64,000 nt of DNA from Heterobilharzia americana (GCA_944470555.2 OX104130.1:42007491-42071490); one strand, 5' to 3'; positions 11,700 to 23,790 are shown, counted from the first letter of the stretch. Notes: generated by a model not told the origin, from the letters alone. Made by a program: numbers and translations.

Positions 11700-12930
11700 T
11701 CTCTCCGATTTCATTGAGGAATATATATGTATATATTTATTTAATTGAGAGGGAGTTGATCTATAGCAAAAAATATGGATTAAAACTGTTTAGTTTACAA
11801 CTCATTTTTGGACAATTCATCGTCAGACTACGTATCTTAATGCGTACTTTTTACATAAAGAGGTAAAATTTTCCAATTGGCATTAATAATATTGTAGTAT
11901 ATATCCAAACCTTGACTGTTACTTACTTTTGTGTAGGGTGATGTTTCTGATTTCTTTTATCAAAGGCTGACTTTTAAAGCCTTTGTGAACTGGGAACATA
12001 TACTAGTGATGTAGCTTCTGATTATCAGTTGCTTGATTCGTTTGCAGAAAACTGACTGCTTCCACACAATCTAATTTTTCTGCTGACTGCAATTTGACTG
12101 GAGTACCAGACTTCCGAAAATTCTCTTGCGCCTTTGAGCTTGCTTGTTGTAGTATTTCTACATTTTCTCAATTAAGGTTGTAAGTGTGCCCATCTGTACG
12201 CAACAATCTGACCTCCAGTTAATGCTTACAAACTCTTCAGGATATTCGTTGACTGAAATGACCAACATAGGTATGCTGATGGTCCTTGGAACTAATTTTG
12301 CTGAATATATTTTTTCTATCTGTTTTAGGTTGTGGGTCCTTCAGTTTGTATCGGATATTGTGCTGGGACCTCATCGGTTTTTGTGTCATACTCCTACTGA
12401 ATTAAGCGGTAGTCGGCTGAGTTTGTGTAATATATTTGAAATTTGAGGGCATGATTCCTTCTGAGAGTCGACGTAATTGTTCTCACCTGTGTTCCTTTAA
12501 TAGGTATTTCCTGATGTGGATTAAATAGTGACTGGCTCTTCACACTTTCTATAGGTAGTCCTTGTCTGACTTTTGCAGCCTTCTAGTTTCGCAGTGACTG
12601 TCACGTGCAAGTACTATTTGTACATAGTTCTCTTTATTAGACTATGTTTTGCAACTACTGTTCCGCAAAACTATGTCCTGGTGTGTAACCTTGTTTTACG
12701 CTTGATTTTGCAAGGTTTTGTCATGCTTTTTACAGATAACAGAAGTTAGAAGCGTATCTTGGTTCTTTCCTTCTTTTTTAGTGAACTGAGTGCATTTAAA
12801 GTTTGGTTGATAAGGTCGATTACGTTTTTCGCTCCACGTGGTTGAAAGATCACAAACGAAATGCCAAGATAAAGATAAACTTAAAACTTGCATTATTATA
12901 AGGGTAAAACTTGGGCACTGTGGTCGACTG
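11700..12930. other. No gene recognised
   Basis: AT-rich sequence between R2 and the PLE. Short open frames such as 12186-12446 have no recognisable domain. I see no tandem repeat or RNA gene. The string aaaacttgggcactgtggt at about 12906-12924, just before the PLE inverted repeat, recurs at about 60021-60039 and may belong to a PLE end. Confidence 0.5.
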
Positions 12931-12934
12931 TAAT

Positions 12935-13104
12935 TCTATTTTAGTCTGTTTATTAGAAATACCACACAGTGAAACAGTACCATTCACTGCATAACGTTTC
13001 GGACACTAATTATTGTCCATATTCATATCAGGTAACTCCACAACTTCGAGACAGACTTTATATATTCCTAATTTTCTCTCCTTCTCTGTGATGATAAGGG
13101 TAGT
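12935..13104 (-). repeat. PLE terminal repeat, inverted upstream copy
   Basis: Reverse complement of 14234-14404 with no net insertion or deletion over 12961-13104 and about 98% identity by eye. This is the upstream half of the PLE's inverted repeat. It contains the hammerhead-like stretch on the minus strand at about 12989-13032. Confidence 0.8.
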
Positions 13105-13264
13105 GCTCAACATATATAGTTTTTAAGTTCCAAAATATAATATATAAACAAACTGAAGATGTTGCCATGTTATCGCCAAAATCCCCTATCGTCGGAGACA
13201 TGTTTACAGATATTTGGAAACAGATGGCCCTTCAAACATTTTGTCATACTCCAAAGATGCGGTT

Positions 13265-14270
13265 TCGATATGTAGATGAGAAGTTTAAGAGTACTGAAAT
13301 TGGAACACATCAATAGGTTCTTAGCACATATAAACTCAGTAGTGAATGGAATCCAATTTACCTATGACTCAGTGATGAAGGTGAGCTGGCGATGTTGGAT
13401 TGCAAGCTTAAACGAACACAAGAAGGAAATCTAGAGACTAGTGTCTATAGGAAACCTACCCTTTCGAATCGCTACTTAGACTTCAAATCCTCCCACCCCA
13501 TTATAGTCAAATGCTTAAGTGATACAGCGAAAAAGCTTACTTGTAGATCGGAAAATCTGCGACTAGAAATTAGGCACATCAAGAATACCCTGCACCTCAA
13601 TAATCATCCGCCAAAATTTATAAATAATTTCATGAGAAATCGAAAGAAAAATATTAACAGTGGTAGTAGTAGTAACACAGGCATTATTAATAATAGTTCT
13701 GCTACTTATGGTAATAATGGTGACAGGGTTAAGAGAGAATACAAAGCCTCTTCTGTGTTACCATTCAAGGAAGGCATCTCAGAAGCATCACGAAGAATTC
13801 TCAATAAAGCTGGGATTAAAGTGGCATTCAAACCAACAAACTGGCTTAGAAACAAACTTTGTAGGTTAAAAGATCCTATCGATGCGATTAAGAAAAATAA
13901 TCTGGTTTGCCAGATCCCCTTCAATGGTTGTGAGGTCAAGTACATGGGTCAAAGCAGTCGACCAGGGTCGATTAGAATAACATAGCACAAAAACTTAGCT
14001 AAATCAAGATTAGTATATCCTAATAAGATAGGAAATTTAGAGAAAAGCTCGGCTTTAGCTCTGCATGCGATGACACACAATCACACAGTAGGGTGGGATA
14101 GGGCGACAGTATTGGAAACTAACTTAGTTGGGTGTGGGGAGCGATTGATAACCGAATCTTTGTTGATTGAATCGACATCAAATACATGCTATCGAAATAA
14201 ATCTGCACCTGTTCTAGATATATGGAAAACTCTACTACCCTTATCATCACAGAGAAGGAGAGAAAATTAG
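13265..14270 (+). pseudogene. PLE reverse-transcriptase end plus GIY-YIG endonuclease
   Basis: The frame starting at 13269 reads YVDE where PLE RTs have the catalytic YVDD, so the active site is mutated. It stops at 13314-13316. Sequence in the +1 frame (RFLAHINSVVNGIQFTY) shows a frameshift. From 13392 the frame is open and reads LDCKLKRTQEGNLETSVYRKPT, the PLE RT thumb signature. Next comes a linker with an Asn/Ser repeat (about 13655-13720), then the GIY-YIG domain, reading CQIPFNGCEVKYMGQSSRPG; the usual YIG is YMG. A single in-frame TAG at 13983-13985 interrupts it. The same frame then continues HKNLAKSRLVYPNKIGNLEK and ALALHAMTHNHTVGWDRA to the stop at 14268-14270. The role would be to nick target DNA for retrotransposition. 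Confidence 0.8.
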
Positions 14271-14404
14271 GAATATATAAAGTCTATCTCGAAGTTGTGG
14301 AGTTACCTGATATGAATATGGACAATAATTAGTGTCCGAAACGTTATGCAGTGAATGGTACTGTTTCACTGTGTGGTATTTCTAATAAACAGGCTAAAAT
14401 AAAA
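14234..14404 (+). repeat. PLE terminal repeat, downstream copy
   Basis: Pairs with 12935-13104 in inverted orientation. It begins inside the last codons of the GIY-YIG frame and runs to an A-rich end (gctaaaataaaattaaaa). Confidence 0.8.
14306..14349 (+). ncRNA. Hammerhead-like motif in PLE repeat
   Basis: The sequence has cctga followed by tatga, then a perfect 5-bp stem II (ggaca at about 14319-14323 with tgtcc at 14333-14337), then the catalytic gaaa and acgtt as a minimal self-complementary stem III with a cleavable U-H step. This is the layout of the minimal hammerheads described in PLE repeats. The core CUGANGA is not canonical: there appear to be two extra bases after CUGAU. I therefore call a diverged hammerhead, probably slow or inactive. 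The inverted repeat upstream carries the same sequence on the minus strand. Confidence 0.5.
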
Positions 14405-14409
14405 TTAAA

Positions 14410-15055
14410 ATTTGCGCCTCATTATCGGAATGGTTATTGTTCATAATCTCTTTATTATAACTTGAGTAGTTATTTCTAAACGTGGTTAATTCACACCATT
14501 TTCTTTGTTTGTTTGCATATCTTTCTTTTGAACTGAAAGTGGTAGAATCCTTTACAGCATCACTGAGTTTCTCAGGTTCCACTGCATTTACAAACACTAA
14601 GTTTGCCAAAGTTCTCCACTTCACTACCATATTCTATAAACTTCCCCTTAGTTAAATCTTAGTAATGATTACTTTCCAACCTGCATAGGCAAACATTCTT
14701 CCAGTCAAATTCTTAAAAATCAAATTTCATGGAGACCTCCTTCAGGAAAGTAAAAACATACTGGTGCACAGCATTTCACGAAAAATGAAGAAAGTTGGTT
14801 GACATCCAACCAAAAAGTGATTAAATCACGAGATATTACTAGAATTTTCCTGGTCATCTCATCATCATATACAAAGTCACGGAAGGAAATCAGGAAACTG
14901 CCCACCTTACCATGTTAACGAACATATAGCAGATCATAAGAAGACCACTGAGGCCATTCCTTTCTCTCCATATTACGTCGACCGAAGAACACAACATTCA
15001 AAGAAGATAAACTAAATATCATTAGGTAGGACACAGTGGTCACACTATCTACCTT
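14410..15055. other. No gene recognised
   Basis: AT-rich spacer between two PLE pieces. A minus-strand frame at 14394-14630 and another at 14720-14905 have no recognisable domain. Confidence 0.5.
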
Positions 15056-15059
15056 AGCC

Positions 15060-15394
15060 CACATGAAAAGCAGTTGATGATAGAGCATCGTGATATTTCG
15101 TCCCTACATCACTGCACGTGGACAAACATAGACGTGAGTTTGACTTTTAGATCTAGAAATCTTGAAAGAGACTTCAAGAGGTTCAGATGGTTTCCAGAAT
15201 CATGGCTTTCCGGTTAATCGAAGACAGATAAGTGTATGGACGTAGGCGAAATCTATCAGTCAATCAAAATACAGACAAATAAATACCAAGTCAGAGGTCA
15301 GGCAAAGAAATATTCACTAAGAAGATGTAATCAGTCAATGACGCAGAAATCATGAAGGACCACGAATCACACACTTTCTCGTCAAGACAGGCTA
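15060..15394 (+). pseudogene. PLE GIY-YIG tail fragment
   Basis: Reading through stops on the plus strand gives HEKQLMIEHRDISSLHHC, then FRSRNLERDFKRFRWFPESW, then DKCMDVGEIYQSI and NQSMTQKS. PLE endonucleases of this kind end with an 'SSLAxHC ... hExWhS ... NRxxDxxxxY' pattern, and the residues seen fit it. The end (15290-15375) also resembles the PLE tail at 28560-28660. The first half of the domain, with GIY-YIG itself, is absent. It joins RTE copy R3 at about 15395. Confidence 0.5.
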
Positions 15395-17731
15395 TGAAGT
15401 CGCTGATGGATGTAGGCCCAGACCACCCACTATCTAGTGCAAGGAACCTTCCAAATCAAGTTGAAAGCCTTCAAGGGAGTTGATGATAGACCACAGTTCA
15501 CCTACAACACTCAGAAACTGAAAGACGAAACTACGAAGTAAATCTTCACGTCAGCCATCAAGACAAAATGGGAGATATCGAGGAACATCCATGAAGGAAC
15601 CTGTGTGGAAGAACACTGGGATCCTTTGGAAGCTACGTGGAAAGAAGCCTGCATAACAGTTTCAGGAAGGAAGAAGTTGGAAGATAAGGAGTGGATCTCG
15701 ATTCACACATGGAAGCTGACAGAGCAGGGAGGGCAGGATTGTGAAGCAGAAGATAAACCACTGCAAGGATGGACAACAAGAAAAGGAACTGAGCACAATC
15801 TATAAAACACTACACTGGACAAGGAAGTGAAGAAGAGTGCGCGGAAAGACAAAAGACACTTCCACGACACACTGGCAAGTGAAGCAGAACAGGCTGCAGG
15901 TAGGAGAGATAGAGACCTGACAACATTGTATCAAATAACCAGGGAGGGAAGAGATCAACACACATGAAACCAATAAAAGATGATGACGGAAATTTAATCA
16001 CTAAAGAAGAGAGACAAAGGAAACGATGGGTCGACCACTTCAAAAAGCTATTGAATCGACCAGTATTACCACCTGCACTCCAGCCACAGAACTACAAGTG
16101 AACATAAATCCGCCGACAACAGTGGAAGTTGTGAGTGCCGTAAGGCCACGAAATGTGGGAAAGCAGCAGGACCAGATGGAATTCCGTCTGAAGCACTGAG
16201 AGCAGACGCAGAGGCAACAGCGGACATGCTCATATTATCATTGCAGAATGTATGGAAGGAAGAGAAGGTACCTGACAATTAATTAGAAGGAGGGTTACTT
16301 TGTCAAACTCCCGAAGAAGAGCTACCTAAGTCTTTGCAAGAAATGGTGCGGAATCATGCTGCTGTCCACCCTAAGCAAAATATTAAGGCGCATCATCCTG
16401 TAGAGACTAAACAATGCGCTGGATTCAAAACTATGACCGGAACAGGCTGGCTGACTGCTTTCAGGAAGTACAAATAATGTGTGGGTCAAATTGCAACGCT
16501 TCGCATAATCATAGAACGGAGTAAAGAATGGCAGTCAAATGAACCTGTACCTCAACTTCGTCAACTTTGTAAAGGCCTTAGACGGTGTCGACCGTGAAGT
16601 AATTTGTTAACTGCTTCAACACTACGCAATACCACAAGCCTATATCAGTCTCATTCAACAACTATACGAAGACGCTACATGCCAAGTAATTCACAAGAGA
16701 CAGCCCAGCTCAGTGATGCTTTTGAAGTGAAGAGAGGAGTAGGACAAGGCTACCGCCTACTATCACCCATGATATTCCTGATTGTGATCTATTGGAACAT
16801 GCAACAAACAGTGAAGATCGAGATGAGGGGGATACGCTGGACAGCGGAAAAGAGACTAGAAGATTTAGATTTCGCCCATGACTTATGTGTAAAGTCACAC
16901 AAACTTGAAGATCTACAGGCGAAAACTAACAGGTTGGTAGAAGAGGCAGTGAAGACGGGACTTTCTTCAGGTGAATGTAGAGAAGACAGAGGTGATGAAG
17001 ATACCCAACCAACAACAACAACAAACTCCAATCACCATGGACAGAGAAACTCGACGGAAATGCCTCCTTCACCTATCTAGACAACACAGTCTCAACTACA
17101 GGCGGCACAGGCACAGACGAGGATGTCAAAGCCAGCCAGTATCGGAAACACAGCAAGACAGGTGTTCATTAGCCTGAAACCAGTATGGAGATCTCCTGCA
17201 CTCAGCACAAATAGTGAACGACATCCGGATTTTCAACACTAAGTCAGTGAAGTCAGTGCTCCTGTATGGCTCAGAGATTTGGCGCGTTACGAAAGGCATT
17301 TCCAACAAACTGTAGACATTCATCAACAACTGCTAACACCGGCTGGTTACTGAAGCTCAGATGGCCAGAATAGTGAGGATAAGCAACATGGAACTCTGGC
17401 TGGCTGGCAACGAACCAACGAAGCAAGAACCGTTCGCTCAACAAATATGCAGTTGAAGGAAGTGTAGATGGGTTGGACTGGGCATGCACTGAGAAGACTA
17501 TTCGTGGACATCACGTTGCAGGCCAGGCATTCGAGTGGAACTCAGATGGGGAACGACGAGTTGGGTGTCGGAGGTGAGGGTGACATGGAAGAGATCATGC
17601 GAGGAGGAAATGAGAGCTTGTGGGCTGTCGTGCAGACAGGTTGAAAATATTTCAGAGAACATAGTGGAATGGAGACGTGCTAGTGAAGCCGTCTGTTCCA
17701 CTAGGAACCCAAGGCACAAGTAATAAATCAT
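15395..17731 (+). mobile_element. RTE-like LINE copy R3, 5'-truncated
   Basis: Plus-strand RTE copy starting at the end of the endonuclease (DHPLSSARNLPNQVESLQG). The linker contains EEHWDPLEATWKEACI and KKLEDKEWISIHTWKLTEQG. The RT start reads PPTTVEVVSA and KCGKAAGPDGIPSEALRADA, with frameshifts between segments. An open stretch at 16604-17080 contains GVGQGYRLLSPMIFLIVI (motif B) and EDLDFAHDLCVKSHKLEDLQ: the catalytic FADD is FAHD at 16871-16882. Motif A reads FVKALDGVDREVIC with a stop soon after. The carboxy-terminal domain runs to SEAVCSTRNPRHK at about 17723 and then a short AT tail. Non-functional. Confidence 0.85.
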
Positions 17732-17734
17732 AAA

Positions 17735-18110
17735 CATTTGCCACCATTTCAGATAGTATATACTAGTTTCATCAAGTGAAGTGGAGAATATTCTTTGCCT
17801 AATAAACTAAAGGGACTAAATACAATGAAGCCGGGAGTCACAATCAAAATTATATATCCCAAGTTCAACATGACTACGTAAATGCATAAACTGATGAACT
17901 TATTATCCTCGTTCATAGAACTAGTTCATTTTTCTTACATATAAGTGATTTTCAATGCAAATACACATTTTATTAGGCGGAGTGCGTTTGAAGTCGCTAA
18001 CACTGCAAGATAGTAATTACTAAGAAAAGAATTATTTTGTTTCGGCTCAAAAAATTCAAAATGGTGATGCGTTATGGAGATTTTACGTTTAAGATAGCAT
18101 TCATCATGAA
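17735..18110. other. No gene recognised
   Basis: AT-rich spacer. No coding signal or RNA gene recognised. Confidence 0.5.
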
Positions 18111-18112
18111 CT

Positions 18113-18285
18113 GATATCAGTTGGAGAATCACTGAAAACTTGGGGGCACTGGACAGCCGTTCTATCCTGGTATGAGACTCCGTAGCACTACGCGCCTACA
18201 ACCCCTGTAAGTATCCAACCCAGGACCTTCACATCCCTCAGCTAACACATTAACAATTAAGTTACTGGTCGGAGTCCAGTGGTCT
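18113..18285 (-). mobile_element. SINE-like family 2, decayed copy
   Basis: Minus strand. It carries the family's end (ccaactgatatcagt), preceded by gctgtccagtgccccc and a degenerate hammerhead (GUCUCAUACCAGGAU with GAAC in place of GAAA, and CUACGGA in place of CUGANGA). Further upstream is tRNA-like sequence with tcctgggttggatac as box B. It shares its parts with the copies at 44.7, 59.1 and 60.2 kb. The hammerhead core is clearly inactive. Confidence 0.6.
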
Positions 18286-18289
18286 ACAT

Positions 18290-20940
18290 TTTCGGACTTC
18301 TGTCGACTTGCTATAAAATGGGACTATCATCCAATATCTTCAACTGGCATCCGCTTCACTTCCAACCCCACAGGTTACAGCTTCTCAGTAGAACTTCAGG
18401 ATATCCATCTCGAAGCGTATCACCAAAGAACACCATACAGTGATGTATTTTAAATATGATGGGGATTTTATTTTTATGGTGACATTCGTCATCTGAAATA
18501 AACACATTAGTGTATTTCTGTTCGAAGAGTAATTGTAAAGTTTACGTGGTTATTCTTCAATATTTTTTGTCCACTAAGTGTGTTGCGTGAATCATAGTTT
18601 TCACAAATGTAAATATACTAATCTGTTCAGTGAAACCACCATCAACTAGAGAGTAGACAAAATATCAGAAACGCCAAATTAGCACTGAAGTATTGATTGA
18701 CATTTTTATAAACCTTATTGTAAAAAAATGACAATCACAAGATAAAAAAGATTGAGAGCCTCTTTAAATCACTGAATTCAAATTCAATAACGATGATAAA
18801 GGTTTTCAAAGGACAATAGGGGTTCCGGTTTGGACTAGCTTTTTGAAGGAAGTCATGAAAACACAAATCTTACAATGTAGTACCATAAATGAAAACAGTT
18901 TCGGCTGTATAGCATCCAGTAAATATGATAAGATATTTAGAAAGCAATGTTTAGTCGTGTATGCCACTAACTTACCATAATTTTGACTTCAGATTGTATT
19001 TAAAGCCATGAAGACACAAATTATTTACTACTTTACACAATTTAGGAAGATAATCTCACATTTCTAACCAAATGGCTTTTTAGAATGACCTTAACAAAAG
19101 GTAAATATGGCTTTTCGGTTACCCAACTACTCTTTTCATTACTATCTCTTCATCATCTAATATATTTGCTTTTCACATTTCTGTTTTTTTTCAGTCAACT
19201 TACCCACCTAGCGGAAACTAAAGTTGCTTGCTTCATGAATTATTTCACTGAAGCATATGGGTTGAAATTTGCTAAGAGCAAGAACTGGACTATGTGCGCA
19301 CAGTTGTGTGTGTGACTTGCATGCAACTTATAATTTTAGGAAAAAGAAAGGTAGAAAACTATTTCTTGACCTAATTAATTAACGTTATTTCAGGAAGACA
19401 ATAAGTTTTAAGAAGCTGTTACAGTAATCTGATTCGAAAGTAGGTGAAAACGGCAACTTGATATTTGAATTAATTAGAACAGGTTAAGTCTATTTCCAGA
19501 TTAAATTTTGGAGGAAAACTGGGTAATTCATCACTTATTTAGTAGATGCTGATCAGTCACAGTACTCCCTCCTTCCAGTTCTTGTAGCTCTTTTTCTTAT
19601 TGTTTATGACATTCTATATTTCTAATTAGCTTTTGACGAGGAATCACCATACACTTTCATAGATTCATATGATTATTTCTTGAACGGTTTATAAAGTTAT
19701 GTTTTAAAACTTTCCTGTGAACGTTTTGACCGGTTAAATCTCAGTTCAAAACCAAAACTGTCCAAACACTGATGGAAATTTCTTTTCCCTATAATCAATA
19801 ACCTTAATACACCTGGCTGCCTCTATTCTTTTTATATATTTTAAGATATTTTAGGTAGACAAAGGAGACCAGATTCAAGGATAAACCTGCTTATCACTTA
19901 TTTCTCTCTGACTTTCAAAACCAGTACTGAAAATAAATTTTTGATATTCTATTCTCTATAATTTACGTTTTGAGGCAAATAGGTCTGTCTTTTTTCTGTC
20001 TCACATGTATGATTTAACTACCTTGTAGCTCTAAATATGGTATCGTGGTGAATGGCTTTTTCTTGGAAAATCTAAAATGTTATGACACAAAATACTAGAA
20101 AAGACTGTTGATTGGCCTAAAATTACTTACTGACTTCAGTAAATGATCCCTTCTGATGCAGTCTACGATGCCGAAACCCAGCTTGTCCTAAAGGATATAG
20201 ACTATATACAGCTAAACTCCTGTCTACATCACCATTTCCGTTGCAGGAGAGTCAGTGTATCACATTATGATAAAAGCATTAGTGATTTAAAGTTTTGCTT
20301 CTAAATGATATACTTATGTCTTATATCTAATGTGGTTTTACGATTATTTTACATTATAGTACTTGGCAACATTAGATGAAGTGGTCAATATTCATAGAAC
20401 ATGCGCATTTAGCAGATTAGATCACAGCCTGATCTTCTAGTGATTTTGACTTTGATAGTAGAAATAATAACACACTTATTATGAATGTGCTGATTTTATC
20501 TCAGAAAGTCTTTGATGAGAAACACCTACATATGTAAACTTTTGACAGTTGTCATAGAATTCGGATGGTTATGCTTTTATGTGTTTTCGAATGAATCACT
20601 GTGAGAGTATAAATTTATAACCTGGCCATTGAAATACTTAACCACAATACTGCAAAAATTTTCAGCTTGAACGGTTAAAAGAGATTCTCAAAACAAGTTA
20701 ACAACAAATGCTTTCAGCATGAAAAAAGTGACATACGGGTTCCTTTCTTCGTTGTTAAGAGTTTGATGGACGATGAAATAATAATAATAATAATAACAAT
20801 AATAGCAGGTGATATATCAGCGTAATCTTCAGAACTGTCTAGTTTGAACTAACTTCAATAAAGGGCAGTCAAATTAACATGAGTAGAAGTTCATGATAAC
20901 AGAAAACCAACAGTTTGGGTCTTTAGCATAATTACTTGTA
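18290..20940. other. No gene recognised
   Basis: AT-rich sequence without recognisable coding, RNA or repeat features. The open frame at 19085-19315 is hydrophobic and low in complexity and has no recognisable homology. A short (AAT)n run lies at about 20779-20800. Confidence 0.5.
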
Positions 20941-20944
20941 TTTT

Positions 20945-21070
20945 TGCCCCTGAGTCCGAGACCCGGTGGGAACAACATCACTCACTGGAAGGCAGGTACA
21001 TCCAGCTGACGAGTCCTAGTTAGGACGAAGTGTGCATCCTGGATCCCACTGCTAACCATTATCCATCATT
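20945..21070 (+). mobile_element. SMα-like hammerhead retroposon copy
   Basis: Plus-strand copy starting just before box B (gagtccgagacccgg) of the tRNA-like head, followed by the characteristic caggtacatccagctgacga and the hammerhead, and ending actgctaacca. The head with box A is missing. SMα retroposons of Schistosoma encode active hammerheads (established knowledge), and the sequence matches that arrangement. Confidence 0.8.
20999..21044 (+). ncRNA. Hammerhead ribozyme, SMα type
   Basis: Stem I is atccag (21000-21005) with ctggat (21039-21044), perfect. The core ctgacga (21006-21012) fits CUGANGA. Stem II is gtcc (21013-21016) with ggac (21023-21026), with an extra T-A pair possible. The following tetrad is gaag instead of gaaa (21027-21030), so base 15.1 is G facing U16.1, a wobble where A-U is canonical. 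Stem III is short (tgtgcat) and the cleavage triplet is ATC. Probably a weakened ribozyme; the other parts are intact. Confidence 0.75.
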
Positions 21071-21074
21071 ACTG

Positions 21075-23390
21075 AATATAGTTTGGGTCTTTGCCAAACT
21101 TCTAGCACACTTAACACGGGACGTGTTCTAAGCATGATTTCCAAACAAATGTGAAGAACGAAAATCACCGTTCACATCTGAGGCTGGTAAGAATTAATGA
21201 ATTGGTTTCAAGAAAGAAACGCGTAGTACAAATTCTGAATATTTATTGAATCGATGAGTCTTTTGTACAGTACTGGTTCAAAATCAAATACATTGGAAAA
21301 TACTGCTTCCGTGCAAGATGAAGTAGTCCTGGTGTACGAGAGAAAACCAGCTGTTCAAATGAGAACAATGATACTATGGTGTTTAGAAAGTTTTCACGCG
21401 GATGGTGAAATTTGTAAACTTCATTTGTTGACATATTCACCCACCAGTTTTTAATTAGTCGGCCTATTCGACTTATCATCCTGCTTCATTCAACACTAAT
21501 ATTATCGGTTTTCACGCAGCAAAGAAATCTTTTAAACCTATCACGGGCTTAAACAGAGCGAGAACAACAGTTGTAGTGGAAAATAATAACGCTGTTTTAC
21601 TTACAGGATCTTTGTCAGCTCATCTAAACCGACAAAATCGGAAACATTATGAATTAGAAAAACCCATATACTAAAACTGATTTCACAAAAGATCTTTCAA
21701 TTCACTTGGAGATATAGTGGGATTCTGCCATAAAGTCCTGATGTAGATAAGGTCCCTGAAAAATTATCCATTCAGATGATGGATGGATGGATGATATATA
21801 AAAATTGAAAGAAGGCAGAAAACGAGCAACATTTTTCAACAGATGGAAGAACATGTGCCACCAATATAATCAGTAATATGATAAGGATGTATACCAGTGC
21901 GAAGCATAATATGAACAGAAGTCAGAAACGCACTACGAAAGCAGGATAAGATGAGATCAGTTACTGAATTTTCGCCATAAAACGGTTGTCATGACATTGA
22001 GAAAGTGTGGAATTAACTCTTTCTTAATGCAACATTGTCATATAAATTTCTCATAGCGATTACTTCAGTGATAACCAGTCAATATGAGCCCACCTTGTCA
22101 AATATTGCAGAAGATCTTGAAACATTTAGATAATACCTTTTTTCGCATATAAGACCATTTGGTTTAATTGCAGAAGTAAGATGTATGAGGAAAGACATGA
22201 CCATAAGGCATACAAATATAGATGACTGAGAAGTAAACATATGGGTCACTCATCAAGTTTATAATTCCCACTGAGACAATAGTTAGACCTTAGGCGACGA
22301 AAAATTTCCTTGTGACGATTTTATTTTGAAGACCGTATAATAGTACTTATATATCAGTTAAGTTAAACAATAACAAGCTTTTGTTCGTATGTTTCATTTT
22401 TACGATATGGGGGACTGTGAAGAGCAATAATGTGAATCAGGATAATATTTGATGAATTATCTTGTCGACTGAACATTGCGGGTATTGAAGGTCGACAATG
22501 GAAGATTAGTAACTGAATGAATACATATGGAGTAATTTATTCAAAAGTGGTTAGGTAAAAACAATGGGATTCTTGAACTGCTATCCACATCCCCGTTATC
22601 ACACTTCTCGATTCCACTTATTCTCGAAATAAGACACAGTCCAACAAAAGTCTTTTATCTAAATTCGCTTATAAATATGTACTATTGGAGAGGCTTGAAA
22701 AGGAAACTAAGGTGAAGCGAAATTCTCCGTTAAAATATTTGATTGCTATTGTTGTCAAAGGGTTGGATTCTAACCTTTAATTCAGCCTTAAACTGTCAAC
22801 CTTGAACTCAGAGTTTCTTTTCGTATGAAGCCCTTAAGACACATTAACCAACACTTTTACAGCAAAACATACTCCTCAAATTATTCACAAGAAGGCGCGA
22901 ATAATAACAAAGCACTATATTTTGGAGATGTTCAACGACTGTATCTTAGTAAACTGACATGAAAAAACAAATTTTAGCTGCATTGAAGAATCCGGGTGAA
23001 ATTAATCAGTTTACATACCATTCTTGTTTAGGAATATTTTATTTCTTATTTTGCTGATTAGAGTGCTTGCGCGACTGCTATGGTTTCCAAAGATATCGAT
23101 GGTACATAAGCATTAACTGACTTTGCATGTATCCTAAGAAAATGGATAGGATCCTAGGTAACCAGTCATCTAATTTCAGAGTAGTATGCAATTTCTCCGT
23201 TAGCGCTCCTGTGTAGGAAAAACGTTTGCTAATATTAAAGAGGTTAAACTTGAACTTTAATCGTCCACCAATGATCATACTTAAAGTCGTATTGCTTGTA
23301 TAACCAACACTGAAACCACTTCAACAAAGTATTGCAGAAAAGATTAGATATGCAACTCTGTAATTTTCAATTAATGAAAACCATCAAATA
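21075..23390. other. No gene recognised
   Basis: AT-rich. Short open frames (21243-21479 minus, 23078-23278 minus) have no recognisable domain. A short ggat run lies at 21780-21793. Confidence 0.5.
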
Positions 23391-23399
23391 TGAAGATAG

Positions 23400-23790
23400 G
23401 AAAAGGAACGTGCACTTTTCTCCCTAAAAAATAATAAGAAAATATCTGTTATGAAGGGTGACAAAGGAAACACCATTGTGCTAATGATTATATCAAGTTG
23501 TGAACAACAAATCACAGTTCTTTTATCCAATGAACTTTTTGAAGTGATAGAAAGCATTAAACAGAAGTCTACACTTAATAAAGTAAAACTACTGACTAAC
23601 GAACTATTGAATAATTTTGGGAAAAACTAGGTAATACCTTGTGGTTTACTTTAACTTAATTTGGAACCTATAGGCTGCACTGCTTCACATCCACCAAGTA
23701 ATAACAAAGTACTGAAGATAAATCCAGTTGACATTCTGTATCCAAAGGCTGAGTTATATTGTTTTACTCACTCACATGAAAATATTTGAG
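23400..23790 (+). pseudogene. PLE reverse-transcriptase N-terminal scrap
   Basis: Plus strand: KISVMKGDKGNTIVLMIISS, then LLSNELFEVIESIKQKSTLN and LLTNELLN. The pattern 'I(T/V)KxDKGNTxVxM' followed by 'LLSDxxxYExI' is characteristic of the PLE RT amino-terminal region. After a stop, a weaker stretch resembles the 'YGLPKxHKxxxPLRPI' block. Everything downstream is missing. It is separate from the PLE at 26.9 kb because the two overlap in family coordinates. Confidence 0.55.

Larger units (their letters stand above)
12935..14404 (+). mobile_element. Penelope-like element, 5'-truncated
   Basis: A PLE copy bounded by a roughly 170-bp inverted repeat (12935-13104 minus, 14234-14404 plus). Between the repeats lies the end of a PLE reverse transcriptase and a carboxy-terminal GIY-YIG endonuclease. 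PLEs are an established retroelement class in schistosomes and are known to carry terminal repeats ('pseudo-LTRs') in direct or inverted orientation, often with an incomplete upstream copy, and hammerhead motifs in those repeats. The unit is only about 1.5 kb, so most of the RT is missing. The two repeats differ by only a few bases, suggesting a fairly young insertion. I did not find a target duplication with confidence. Confidence 0.75.

Noticed and set aside
20779..20800. AAT run as a possible LINE poly-A-type tail
   Set aside because: No LINE 3' end adjoins it.
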